A stretch of 64,000 nucleotides of DNA from Monosporascus cannonballus (Eukaryota; Ascomycota; Sordariomycetes; Xylariales): the NCBI GenBank assembly GCA_004154925.1, contig QJNS01000114.1:1-64000 (forward strand). Reading direction: 5' to 3'. Each line of letters opens with the position of its first letter. Position 1 is the first letter of the stretch. The position numbers and the translations under genes were made by a program. This document shows positions 1 to 12,349 of this stretch, one piece after another. Below the pieces are notes generated by a model. It saw nothing but the letters and a program-made list of their open reading frames with translations, did no database searches and had not been told where the DNA came from.

Positions 1-964
1 TGAAAGCAAACATCATGAAAGTTGCCCCCCCCCCCTCCCCAACCCACAAACACACGCACCTATACTCTCCCCCCAAGCTTGTATTGGGCAGTCTATCCAT
101 GTCCGAGGACGCCTTGGAAATGACGCTACCCGGGCGAGCCATGAAGGCGAAGAAGGTCCTTGATTGCCCTCCTCGAAACAAAAGCGGCTTTCCCCCTAAT
201 AGACATGCTGCAGCAACACCTAACGTAGGGGTCGTGTCACCTGATCGAAGAGACTTTTGTAAGGCATTTATTTTATTATTAATATGCATTCGGCCCGGCC
301 AGTTGCAAAAACCGATGACATTGTGGCGCCGTGTACTTCACGGTGCGTTTATTTTCCACTCAATTCTGAAGATAAAGGCCCAGATCGCCGGCGATAGACC
401 TCACCGCCCCCAATATCCCGCCCTATCATATGATCACGTCTCTTCGATAGCAACGCATGATTCTCGTGAAGAAATTGCGGAGGCACCGCCCCTCCAAAAA
501 CACCTTCTCTGTCTAGTAGCATGTCTGGTCGGCGCCAAAAATGTTCCAAGTAGAAATGAAATGCCACTATCGCCACTCTATCCTCCCCATAACACAGCCG
601 CCGCTGAAAAGCGGGAAACTCGAGGAGGTCGGTGACTGGTTCATCGCTGAACCCCATTCTTCTTTCCCATGTCTCGAATGTCGTGATTCCGTTGCATCGT
701 ACCTTAACATTCCTACCCCAAAGTAACGCCCTGCTACGCCCACGCTTCGCGAGTAAATTTCAACACCCCAGACTGTTCTTTCAGATCTTGGTACAAATGA
801 AGCAAGGAGGTGCATGACTCGGCTTGTGTGGCTGAGCACCGATTCTTGAGAATTCAACGGACTTTGAATGCCCGAAATTAGTAGCAATACCGTAGCGGGT
901 GCGCTGCCCAGGAACGCCAGAATTAATATCAGAAATCGAGGAAAGCCGTGTACTCGCAGGCGGT
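1..964. other. 3' flank of the RhoGEF gene, no gene seen
   Basis: No protein-coding signal is recognisable here. The open frames on both strands overlap each other and look like chance products. A homopolymeric C tract lies near positions 26-40. The stretch is the downstream flank of the minus-strand RhoGEF gene and probably holds its 3' untranslated region. Confidence 0.5.
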
Positions 965-3900
965 CTAGTCGTCCGCTAACTTCGCAAAATGTTTAGACCA
1001 CAGCCAACCGACGAGGTTGTTAGGGTCATCCTGGTTTTTGGCCAGCCACAGTTCTCCTTTTTCAGCGATGACATCGAATATCTGTGGGGGTTGGACATAG
1101 TTAGCGACAATCTCTTGACGGTGTAATCTTGGGGCTGCACATACTTCTCCTGCCTGGTAAGTTAGATAGGGGTATCCAGCTTCGTGCTTTGTGGTTTCGA
1201 TGTTAAATTCAAAGAGAGAGGCGGCGAGCCACAGCACGTTGTAACCATTAATGGGATTGCGATCCCGCGAAGAAGCACGAGATGATGCTAGAGACGGCCG
1301 TGGCTGGCGTTCTGGTGTATCAGAGAGGGGGAGAGCCGACTGGAAAAGACCGGAATAGCGCTGGCTCTCTACTGATTGATATGGAGAAGGGCGCGCCGAA
1401 TTGAGAGAACGGCGCGGTTGTGCGCTGGAATCTATACTTCGTCTTGGCAAAGCACCTGAGTCGTAGCTATGACCCGTACCGGGACGTACGGATGCCGCGG
1501 TGGCGGAGCGAGCCCCTGCAGGAAATTCCGCACCTATAGGTGAGCCTGATCCTGGGCGTGGGCCGTTGATGCCACTGTAATAATCACGATGGTAATACTG
1601 GTGTGGGCTTGGTATAGAAGTGGCCGAAGCCGAGGGAGACGTCGCGACTTGGCTGCTTTGACGCCTCATGAAGTCAGGTGTCGGTAGGCTCGGAGCGATA
1701 TCGCTATTAAGGGACGAACCCCGGTCACGGATAGATAGATCGGTTAGCCTAGGCCGCATCCTGTTCGTGGTATCCTCGGGGCTAGCTGATTGAGAAGGCC
1801 GGTCCCCAGAGGCTGGGTTGACGATGCCGATCGAGTTCAACTGTTCGTCTTGGAACTTGTAGTCACGCTGGAAGGTTGAGATGATATCCGTCATCTCTGG
1901 AACGTGCGGATCCTCAAGTACAGTCTTGACCTTTTCCTTCCAAATAGAGAACCATTGTGCTTGGATGTTCACCAAATTGCCTAGACAGATGTTGCCAACC
2001 TTTTCAGTAAGAGACGATAGTTTGGGAAGTTCCTTTTTCAGTGCCTCGTTTAGGGCCTCGTACTGTTCCACGAATTCCGCAAGCTGTTTGTCGACCTTCT
2101 TGCCGTTCTTCGTGAGCTGGATAGACTTCTCGTAGTCCAGGCGGCGTTTGGCCCGCTTCTTCATTGCGAGCGATGGATTCGCGTAGGATTTGATCACAAG
2201 TTCAAAAGGTTCAATGACTTGTTTTCGAACTTGTGAAAGCTATGCCCCGGGTCAGTATTCCGTGTCTACTACAGGCGAATAAGGGTGTAAGTCTTACATG
2301 TTGTTCGAGCGCGACTTTCTCCACGTCCCTCATCGACACGCTAAAGCGAACCCATTTGCTTTCGATCTCAGGATGGGGCGAGGGCTGGTGCCGCATGACT
2401 AGTTCCATCGATGATAGATACCGCAGGAACTTGTGGACGTATTCACTGACTTGCCTCGCATAGAATTCAACATCCCGGAGCACGACTTGCAATCGAAGGT
2501 AATCATCACCAAACCTCTCGTGGAGTTTGAGATATTCTGCGTCTTCAGGTTCCCGATTGGACCCCGCTTGCAATTTGTCAACCCGCTTCCCGAAAGCCCT
2601 TGCGAAGCCGACCTTCATGTCAGACGATTCTTTGCGCTTCCTGCCGACGATCTGGCCAACTAGCTCAAAGTTCTTCTTCGTCTTGTTGATTTCCACAATG
2701 GCGTTCTCTAGGGAGCTCTTCGCCGACTCGAGTAGGGGCCGATCGGGGTGGTCTGGGGGTGTCTCGTGGAGCAATTGAATGATCAAGTTGGGATACTTCG
2801 TGATTCTCTGCATCGGCTTGATGAGCAACGAATCCAAATTCCATGCTTTCGTCAGATCTCTTGCGACCTCGTTGCATTCATTCAGCCACACCTTCACCGT
2901 CGGGTCTTCTTGGATTTGAATTAGGCGTTTGGCAGCATGGTCGCTATTTTTGAGAAAGGTCTCATGGACCGACTTCATCTTCTCCATGTTGCGGATGAAG
3001 ATGGGGCCCAGTGCTGTCTGCCTGTCGTTCTCGTCGTTCAGGTGACTTCCACCCGTCTTCGAGCCTGCTGATTGAGAAGACGAGCTGTCTGACTGAGTCG
3101 AGCCGTCCCTTGGCATATTTCGGTGCGTCTTGGGCGTATACACACTGGATACTCCTTCCTTGAGCTCGGAAAGGAAGCTAGAGTGGAACGCAATGATTTG
3201 GTCTGTATTCCGGAATATCAACTTGATGGTCGTATCATCCAGCTTGGGGCATGCTTCAGCCGTTCCCTTGTATATCTCTTCCACAATGTTCATATCTCTT
3301 ATGAAGAAAGCCTCAGTGTCGATGAGTTCCTTGATGGTTTCAAGACGAGTAAATAACCGCTTTCTCTCGGGCAGTGAGAGTGTCTCGCCGTCCTGCGTTT
3401 TATCGACGCCCTCTGTCAGTGATTTCTGGTTGTCAAGAACAGGGTGAATAGACTGTTCTTCCGAAACGTTGAGTGAGGCTTGGTCGACAGATTGAGGTGC
3501 CGACACAGAATTGGAAAAGTCACCGCTCTCTCGACAGTACCTATCCATGGAGAATACACTGCGGTCATCCTTGCTGGTACGCGCGTAACTGCTTGGCCTG
3601 GTGTCGTCGAAGTATTCACTCGCTGGTGCAGAACTTGTGGCATCTGGAAATGAGGCGACGTCAGGAGGCGGCGGCGGTGCGTGATCTGGGATAATTGGAA
3701 CGGAAGCCGGAGCAACGCTATTCTTGCGCGTAATGTACTCGACGGCGAAGCTGTCGCCGGTATCTATTTCCGGAAGCCGGTGACCTCTGTCAAAAGCGAG
3801 TTCGAGATCTTGATAAGTTCCGTGAGGCGATAGCTCCGGGCTAGATGGGAAATCCCTGGAATCTCGGTTATATTGGATAGACTGTGGCCTTGAACCCATT

Positions 3901-6900
3901 TCGGATACCGAGGTGCTCTCGCGATTTGACGAATCGCGTTGTAGCAGACTGCTATCCAGAACTCCGTAGATTGAGTACGCGTTCTGGCTATCGATGGAGT
4001 AGTCAGTCCAGACCGTAGTTTGACTGATTCTATTCTGGACATCCGCAGTAGTCCTGGGGATGGCAAGACTCTGGGGTACGGACATGGCGGTCGCTGGATC
4101 CGCAGTACAACGTGCGTCCTGTGGCGAATCATGTTCAGCAATGGCACTGTCGTTGCCAGGTTCCGATGCGTCCCCAGCAGAGCCTCGAATGCGTGCTACC
4201 GATTCCTGTACACTCGGGCCAACCAAGCATCCCTCAGCCCCAGTAACTCCAGTCGTCTTATCGTCACTCAAAGGTGTCTTCTCATTGCAAGGAAGTCTAT
4301 GGTGCACATCAGGTTCTTCAGGTCGCGAAGCAGCATCCTCTTGCCCTTCTTCGCTAGCGGTGCCCGTAGATATAGGTGCCTCTTCTTTTTTGCGATCCAG
4401 GGGCTGAAAGTCCGAGTTGCGCCCAATGATAGTGACCGTTGTTTGAGACGGCGGTGTTTCGAGCGGCTTGGGCTCGTACTCGTCATTGTCGTTGAAGGAG
4501 CAAGAGCCCACATGTCTCATATGGCTTCTGTCCCCTGCCAGGGCAGAGTCCATGTATAGCGCGTCCGCCCTGGAGGGAGTATCTAACGAGATCTTTATAG
4601 ACATGCCGTCGTCATTTAACGATTCTTCGTCAAATGGCGATCGGTATTCGGACCTCGAATAAGTTGGCTGCTGACCTTCGTCGGCCTTACTCGGCACATG
4701 AACGCCCACTCGTATTGGTATCTCCGGGAATGGTGGCTCAGTCTGTGGTTCGATGTCAAATTCGGTTGTATTCGAGATAGCCGAAGCAGGCGCCTCCTCG
4801 TCTTCAGCTGCGGTCTGAGCTGGAAAGCTGCCGGGTATACCGAGTGTGGGCGAGTCGTCGTGCGCTTTGGTAGTCTCCTCTGGTAGAACAACCGTCTGAC
4901 CAGCTTGAATAATGCTGGTGGTTATTGTCAATGTCGGTTGCTCTGTGATGGGAGCATCCGCCGAACTTAGAGCCGGCACATCGTCCTTCGTAAGTCCTTG
5001 CCTCTCTCCGGGATCGCGTGCTTGCTTCTCTTGATCTAAGCGCCCATTTTCTAATTGCTCCCTCTCCTTGGCTTCTTGTTCGAGCCTTTCCTCTCGGCGT
5101 TCCAGCCCCTCACGTTCCTGTTCCTCACGTCCCCGTTCAGCAGCCAGCGCCCCTTTCGCTTCCGACTCGGCCTTCGCCTTCCTCTCTTCTGCCGCTTTCC
5201 TAGCGGCAGCTCTAGCCTCGGTCTCCCGAATGGATTTGGTGTACGACAATTTGATTTGCTCTCGGCGCGATTCAAAGTCGATTGGGCCCATTGATATCTT
5301 CCTCCTTCCTGTGTCCTGCTCGCCAAGCCTTGTGCCAGTCTTGACTTCGAGTCTTGCGGGGGATCTTGCTCCCTCGCGCTCGACAGCCTTCAATCTCGAA
5401 CTGGTGGTAGTCGCTGATGAAACGGGTCGGCGAGGTCGCGAGCTTCGTAGTTGTGGCGATAGCTTAGGCGGTGGAGCAGAAATGTAGGCATTGAGTCTCG
5501 TGTTACCGTTGGGAGTGGTAGCGCCTGGCTGGTTTACTCGTTTCGGCGTAGGGACTTTTGTAGGCGTCTTGGATCGCGTAACAATCGTATGCCTTGGTAG
5601 TCTCTCCTGGGCTGGAGGTCGCTTGTGAGTAGAGGGGGAATTGGATCGAGTTGACGAAGGACTAGGTGAATCGGCAGGGTTACTTAGTTTCCGGACCGCT
5701 AGGGGCAACCTCGAAGTAGGAGTTCCCTCTGAAGGGGGTTCGGGTCGCGGTACTTGAGGTATCCTCAGTTGGGGCAGTGGCTTGCTTCCCGCTAGGTCAC
5801 TATGTGATCTGTTCCGTCTCCTTGCGGGCCTTGATGGATCACTTGGACCGACGTGACGATGCGCCCCAGGGGAGGAGTCTGTGATGGAACGATACCAATC
5901 GCTTGGCGAGGATGGTTCGGCATCAGCATGCGATAAACTTCGTTGATGCAGGCCTGGCTTGTGAAGATTCGATTCAGAAGTGCGCCTTGCCCTAGCACCT
6001 TCAATCCCATAGCCTACCGTCCGCGAGTCAGAGTCGGCCGGTAATATCTCGCCAAAGAGGAGCCCCCGAGACTGAGGAACTGCAGAGATCGAAGTCGGAG
6101 AATTAGGCTGAGAGAGATCGACAATAGACTTAGATTCGGTCGCGTAGGCGCCAACGGAGGCTTGAGGCTTCAATATGCGGCTAGCGAACGACTGTGGATT
6201 GTTAGATATCTGGTCTGAGGGGACCGATCTGTTCCTCTGCGTGGATCGCTTGGACGACGAAGCCGATCCTGGGTCGGGATTACAGTAGCCCGAGGACCGC
6301 AAGGTTGTGTATGATGTTTGTCCAGCCGTAGGAGAGGCAGTCTTGGAGGCTCTGGTGGACGGTGCCTCTCTTGTTGAAGCGCGCGCGATCGCCTTTCGAG
6401 CGGCTGTGTTACCAGTTGATTGCACCGCATGCAGGTCGAACCTTTTCTTCAGATCTTTAACGCTGGGTTTCTGGCCATGGTCTATAGGTCTATGTTTTGC
6501 ACTATTAGATGATACTTTGTCGTCGACGGGCGCAGAGACGGAGCGCGTAGAGGCCCTCAAGCCAGCACGCGTAGAGGCGACGTTAGGGTGTCTCGGGGTC
6601 GTGCCGTTTCCGTTTGATCGTAAAGAGGCGTTCTGGGTTTGCCTCGAGGGGGACAGAGTCGACGCCATTAGCTCCATGCGTTCCGGAGGGGCGGCTGACG
6701 TGTCGATACCGCGGTAGTTCCTGTAGAAGTCGTCAGGGTCAACGACGTCCAGGTCCGCTGGCAATAAGGCGGTAGCGTTCGCATTGAAAGCCTGAAGGCT
6801 GTTGTCCACATATGAGTCCACATACGGTATGTGCAAGGGCGACAGCGGACGGTGTTGACCCAAGGTAGGGTGGGTATAACCGTCGGATTGGATCAAAATC

Positions 6901-7124
6901 GGGGTCGGATGAGGGTTCTGCTGGTAAGGAGGGTGGTCCTGATAGCGGTGATGGGTATATTGCAGACCCGCCTGGGATTCGAAATGCTGGTGCTGGGCTG
7001 CCAGCGCCGCTCCAATGCCAATGGGCTGCTCCTCGTCACGATTGCCGGCCATGTTTGGCGGCCCGTACATAACATGCTGAGCATTCAGGCTCCAAGTAAG
7101 ATGTAGGGATCTATACCAGTGCAC
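965..7124 (-). CDS. Rho/Cdc42 guanine nucleotide exchange factor with DH, BAR and SH3 domains (Gef1/Tuba-like)
   Basis: Predicted exons are 7124-2298, 2239-1145 and 1081-965, giving about 2,012 residues. Intron 2240-2297 (GTAAGA, branch ACTGAC, ATAG) joins EQH to LSQVRKQ inside the BAR domain. Intron 1082-1144 (GTATGT, branch GCTAAC, CACAG) is 63 bp and stop-free, and its removal restores a normal SH3 (AGE joined to IFDVIAEKGELWLAKNQ). The N-terminal ~1,200 residues are Ser/Pro-rich and probably disordered, with a charged Arg/Glu helical stretch at about 611-708. A Dbl-homology domain at about 1255-1470 carries the conserved LLIKPMQRITKYP segment. A BAR domain follows at about 1500-1735 and an SH3 at about 1945-2012. 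DH-BAR proteins of this type activate Cdc42-family GTPases at membranes; the exact GTPase here is inferred. The start could instead be Met25 (7052), where the sequence reads MAGNRDEE. Stop TAG at 965-967. Confidence 0.88.
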
Positions 7125-10100
7125 CCGTAAACCGGCATGGAGCTAAGTGGTTCCGGATGGACAGCCGAGTCGATAGTAGGTCCAAAGGAGACTTCGATGG
7201 TCGAACAGCGCTATAGGTTTGGTCGCCCTGGGCATTTGAGAGGTTGTTTGGGCTCCAAGCTTTCCCCAGCCAAGGCAAAATGTGGTGCCAATAAGACTTG
7301 ATTTGTGCCGGCGGTATGTAGTGTAACGGAGTAATAGCGCGGGATTAGGTATGGACAGTGGCAGGGCATGTGGGGGGTTGGTGGGAATTGTTTGCACGCC
7401 ACAGGATCCGGTTGGAACTGTGAATGATACGAAAAAAATTCAATGGATGAGCCTTGGCCTTTTTCACTGCCCAAATTTCGGAAAGCCCATCACGACGGGT
7501 ACTGGATATTGTTCAGGTCCAGGGCCCCTGAGGTTGCAGCAGTCCCGACAGGCGTTGTAGGTAGGGAGTAGTAGCAGCCCCGGAGCGTAGAAGCGTAATG
7601 TTTGGCTTTCTTGATGCCAATGATAGGAAATTTAGACTGGCTGACTGATATGCGGGACAGGGTTTCTAAGCAAGATGTGCTGGCATGCAGGTTAAGTGGA
7701 CGAGAGTGCACGACCTTTTTGATTTGGGAAGATATGAGCTGTCCCCTGCTTCTGCCAACCTTGGTCGATTGCTGGGGAAACTATATACCTACCTCAGTAA
7801 TCCTACGTAGCCGATGTAACTGCTTGTCCATATGTTGTTTGAATAACCGAATTTAAATATTAGATAAACGAACGTATGGGAGAACGACGGGCTCCATTAG
7901 CGTTTTGAAAGAGCCTAACGTCGGCATTAGACTTGATATGAAATTACCTACCTACAAAGGGATCATGGATGGCCCTGTCTGTTCGGCAGATGGATAAGTG
8001 TTCGAAAGATAGCAGGGTGAGGTCGGAGTAGGGATCGGAGCTAAGCGCAGATTAGCCATAGTGCCGGCCTTTACCGGCATTATCCCTATGAAGCTATTAA
8101 CCAGAAACGAAAAAGGGCATCATATTGTGTATTATGTGTAATCAACATCGCAACTTTTTTTTTTTTTTTGCTAATGCAACCCCCAAATGCCTACCTGCCT
8201 ACCTCGCTACCATGTCGCTGTCGCCTTATGTCACCTTGCCACTGCTTGTACCTATACTACTGTCGATATAATTAAAAGTCAGAGCGCAGGCATAAGTCGC
8301 CAACACGATGATAAACACCATTGGAAGATGTCTAAGATATCCGCCTTTGTGGCTTTACTTCTTGCCGGACCTCTTGCCCGTTTAGGTAAGATATGGGTCC
8401 GGAAATGTTCGTCCATTCCGTAATGCGCTTAAAGGTTCTAATGCTGGTATAGGATACGCATCAACTTATTTCGGCGTCGTCTTCAACTTTCAAAAGATTC
8501 CATCACTGCCTACCTCGTAAGTATATAGTACCCAGAAGGCACTAGCAATAGTAGCCATAATACCCGGATATGTACCTAGTTGAGGCCGCCCGTGCACCTG
8601 GTAACTCAAGTACGGACAATACAACTTTGAGACCGCCACCTCAGAGACTCAGGCACTAAAAGTTGAATGAGCAGCTTAGCCTAGCTACTCTCAAGGAACC
8701 ATGGAAGAAGCAACCTTGAGTCGGCCTTATCAATATCGGTATTAGGGTGGAGCTGCGGCTTTACGTACCTACCTAGTCTACGTGTGTAGCAGATAGCTAT
8801 GAACCTGAGTGTAACTTGACATTCTCATTAGATCATTAGCTATACGAAATAACCGAGATGGAAGTGCCAATCGCGGTGTATATTAGGTAACATCGAAGCG
8901 TATCTAAAAGCGCCTAAGCCCCTGACCAGATATGCGCGCCGCGATGCGGAGATGGAACCTGATCGGGCATCCTGCTATCTGGTTGGGCACCACAACGGTG
9001 CGAAGATCTCGTCTATCATGCACATTACCAGACCAAAATGCAAGTGTGCGGGCCGGAGTAGGACGTAACAGTATGTATATGCCCAACATAACGACATGCC
9101 TAGCAGTTAGGAATACTTATCGGTGAAGCGTGTACTGGACTACAGACATATTCACTCCGAGCTTGCTCACACTCCTCACTCAATGTATGAAGTTGTGCTA
9201 CCGACTTTCTTCTTCACCACGGGAAACATTTACCTGTCATGTAGCCATGTCTGCGGGAGCCCGTCGAACCCTCAAGCAACTTCTCATCTATGAAGAGCAA
9301 TATATCTAGTATTTCAAAATGGTGCTGCCTCAAGTACCGGCAAATCAGCAGCCAACAACCCCCCAACTCGGTATACTTGGGACGAGCTAATTAGGGTTGT
9401 GGCTAACAGCCGCAGAATCCATTCGATATCCCCAAACGCGCACCTGCATGCCGTTTCAGAATCTTCCGATGAGGCGTCCCGCCACATGCAAGCATGATCC
9501 CATGTCTACCAAATTAATTCGAGGTTGCTCTCGTATTTCTATATCTGGACCCGTCGCATGATCCTCGCATCCAGGAAGATGGTTATCCAGTGTGGTCACA
9601 ATGAGCTCGAGTTTAATAACAAAATGCTAAAATACTTAGGAACTAGCACTTTCAGAAGTGTGGCAGCAAGCAGTAGGCCTGCGGGGTTATACTGGCAGAG
9701 CTTTGAGTTCACACGTGGGACGTATCATAGGTATTATAGCACCTTTAAAATGTATATATAAATAAATACTTGCAAAAATTACCAAAACTACCTTCGTAAA
9801 ATAATGTTGCATCTCTTCGGGTGCCAGAAAGCTACACAATAAGCGGTAACTGCATCTTCGGTTTAGCTCTGGATGCGAAATTCGTAGCCATTTGAATACC
9901 GCGAAGTTGACGTTTTATGGGATATACTGCTGCTTTAGGTTAGCGTGGTTGGCGCTACCGCTTACAGAGCTTGAGTACTAATGATTTTCTTTAAAAGGAA
10001 AGAGCACAATTCCAGAGGTGGGCCAATTTCGACCAATCGCTAGCTAGGGACACCAATTAGGTAAGTCCATTAGGCGCATTCTTGGAGTCCTACAGTAGCC

Positions 10101-10247
10101 ATTGCTCGATGTCATTTGCGCCTACTGCTGGCTTCTGCGCCGACAATACGCGCAACCGCACAATACCTACATCATACCACACTATAGGGGAAATTAGCAG
10201 TGACTTGCGGCGACACACTCGTATCAGAACTTCCCGCTTCTCTCAAG
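7125..10247. other. Gene-poor intergenic region between RhoGEF and PRP3
   Basis: About 3.1 kb separates two divergent genes and must hold both promoters. I see a 15-nt T run near 8155-8169 and scattered CCTACC/GGTAGG motifs (for example 7947-7956 and 8190-8215). A short spliced reading frame at 8328-8520 is listed separately. No recognisable protein domain, tRNA or repeat was found. Confidence 0.45.
8328..8520 (+). CDS. Possible two-exon small hydrophobic peptide, 42 residues (speculative)
   Basis: An ATG at 8328 opens a frame starting MSKISAFVALLLAGPLARL, which resembles a signal peptide or membrane anchor. A canonical donor GTAAGA at 8386 and an AG at 8451-8452 preceded by a CTAAT branch-like site would join it to a second exon ending with TAA at 8518-8520. 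The second exon reads GYASTYFGVVFNFQKIP and ends in LPTS. A further GTAAGT overlaps the stop codon at 8517, so another exon is possible. I recognise no family. Only the splice signals and the hydrophobic start support it, so it may be a chance frame. Confidence 0.2.
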
Positions 10248-12059
10248 ATGGACAGACACGGCTCCCCTGGGCTGGGGCCTCGTCATGACGCCGCATCCCG
10301 AGTCCAGAAACCCGAAGCTGCTGCCGACAAACTTGCCGCCCTCAAAGCTCGTGTGTCTGCAGCTATAGGGACCAGCAAGGCCAAAGGCGGATTAAACGTC
10401 GACCTTCACCCAGCCCTGGCCGCCACCAGCCCCTCGTCTACCAGTAATGTTACAACTACCGCTACCACCGTCCCTAGCGCCAGAGGCGGTTTGAATGTCG
10501 GTCTTCATCCGGCCCTTCAAGACCTCAACAAGCCGGCCAGCTCTAGCTTATCCAGATCTCGTGCTCGCAATGACCACAAGAAGCAGAAGACTCCCGACCT
10601 CGCCGGCGCCTCACAACAAGACGTTAAGAGCAATCCATACTATGACCAGAACCTGGGCGGTCAGGCTGCCAAGCCACGGCAAGCCCGCCAGCTTATCTTC
10701 AACCAGAAGGGAAAATATATCGCTCAGGCAAATGCTCTGAGGCGCCAGGCCGCCCTAGAGGCTCTTAAGAAGAAGATCGCCGCGCAAACACGCAAGGTAG
10801 GAATCTACAATCACAAAGTGAGCCGGCTAGACCATGTGCTAACTCCAGATTTGCCACCTAGGTTGGAATAGACGAGGATATAGACGTGGAAAAGAACTTC
10901 GTCGTCGAAGCTCCACCTGAAATCGAGTGGTGGGATGAAGGCTTAGTGGACGGGAAAAACTACGATAATATTGAGGACCCGAAAGCCCTGAAGATCGATA
11001 CTCCCGATACCATCGTCACTAGCTACGTCCAACATCCCGTAGCCATCGAACCGCCACAAGACAAGCTCGCCCCTCCGCCAAAACCCATGTACTTAACCCA
11101 GAAGGAGACAAAGAAGCTGAGGAGACAACGTCGCATGGCTGAGATGAAGGAGGAACAGGCTAAGATCCGCTTAGGCCTGGTTCCGCCTCCCCCCCCAAAG
11201 GTGCGTACCCCCAGCGCTATAAATCCGTGCAGCACATATCCCGCCAGCATATATTGGCTGGCATCGATTTGTTCCGTTGTCCCGAAGCGGTTTACCCGAG
11301 TCTTCGGTTCTGCATCTAGCTTTGCTGACTCGAATCTACGAATTTAGGTGAAGAAAGGCAACTTGTGAGTACCCTTAGACCATTATTTTTTTTAAAAAAA
11401 GACAAGCATTTACTAATGATTTTACTAGGATGCGGGTACTGGGCGAAGAAGCTGTGAAAGACCCGACCGCTGTCGAGGCGAGAGTGAACCGCGAGATAGC
11501 CGAAAGGCACACAAAGCATATCGAGGCGAACGAGGAGAGGAAGTTGACCAAGGAGCAGAGGCACGAGAAACTCGCTACTAACCGAGAGAAGGACGCCGCC
11601 AAGGGTCTACATCTGCTTGTCTTCGTCATCGACAGCCTGGCCAACGGGCAACACCGGTACAAGATCAACATGAACGCCGAACAGCTGGGGCTCACCGGCA
11701 TCGTCATCATGCACCCGAAACGCTGCCTGGTCGTGGCCGAAGGGGGTTCCTGGGCCGTCAATAAGTACCGTAAGCTCATGCTCAACCGGATCGACTGGAC
11801 CGAGAACGCGCCGCCGCGGGACCGGGACAGCAGTGCCCAGAACGACAACTACAGGGAGTGGCTGAAGGCCGAGGACGAGAACGGGAACCTGCGGGACCTG
11901 ACTCTCAACAAGTGCCGCCTGCTCTTCGAGGGCGAGGTGAAGGAAAGGGGATTCCGCAAATGGGGGAGCAAGGTGTGCGAGACCGATTCCGAGGCCAGGG
12001 AAGCGCTGCAGCGGGCCAAGATGGACAGTTTCTGGCAGCAAGCAAAATCGCTCCAGTAA
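10248..12059 (+). CDS. PRP3: U4/U6 small nuclear ribonucleoprotein Prp3
   Basis: Exons 10248-10796, 10862-11200, 11348-11364 and 11429-12059 give 511 residues. Prp3 is a U4/U6 and U4/U6.U5 tri-snRNP protein needed for spliceosome activation in the nucleus. The C-terminal half is typical: RVLGEEAVKDPTAVEARV, the basic helix with KHIEANEERKLTKEQRHEK, the hydrophobic core LHLLVFVIDSL, and the conserved C-terminal (DUF1115-type) segment ending in FWQQAKSLQ. The N-terminus is low-complexity with two copies of a GGLNV(D/G)LHPAL motif. Introns use GTAGGA/CTAG, GTGCGT/TTAG and GTGAGT/CTAG. Exon 3 is only 17 nt and encodes VKKGN plus two bases of Leu; it is needed to join PPPPPK to MRVLGEE. The ATG at 10248 is chosen because the frame upstream of it has no ATG. 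The gene converges on RAD3, with 290 bp between stop codons. Confidence 0.93.
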
Positions 12060-12349
12060 ATCAGCTAATTGGCATGATTTAACTCAAGTACTCTGTATAA
12101 TGGGTGCCTCATAGCGCAAGCGTATCGCTCTAAGCTTGATTACGTTGAAGTCGTTACCTTGATTGGACCTGGCTTGATGTAAAATGTTTTCCTGTGCTCG
12201 ATGGAACTCTTCAGGCCAAGTAAGTGGTCGCAAGTTTCCCTTATTGTACAGGTATATTAGCGCAATATGAGCTCCACCGCAAGCTCCCCGGTTTTCAGGC
12301 CGAGTATGTAAAAGGGGCTAGTAGATAAAGAAAGTAACCGGCAGACACC

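Noticed and set aside
15..635. 206-codon plus-strand frame at the window start
   Set aside because: Low-complexity start, no recognisable domain, and overlapping frames of similar quality on both strands.
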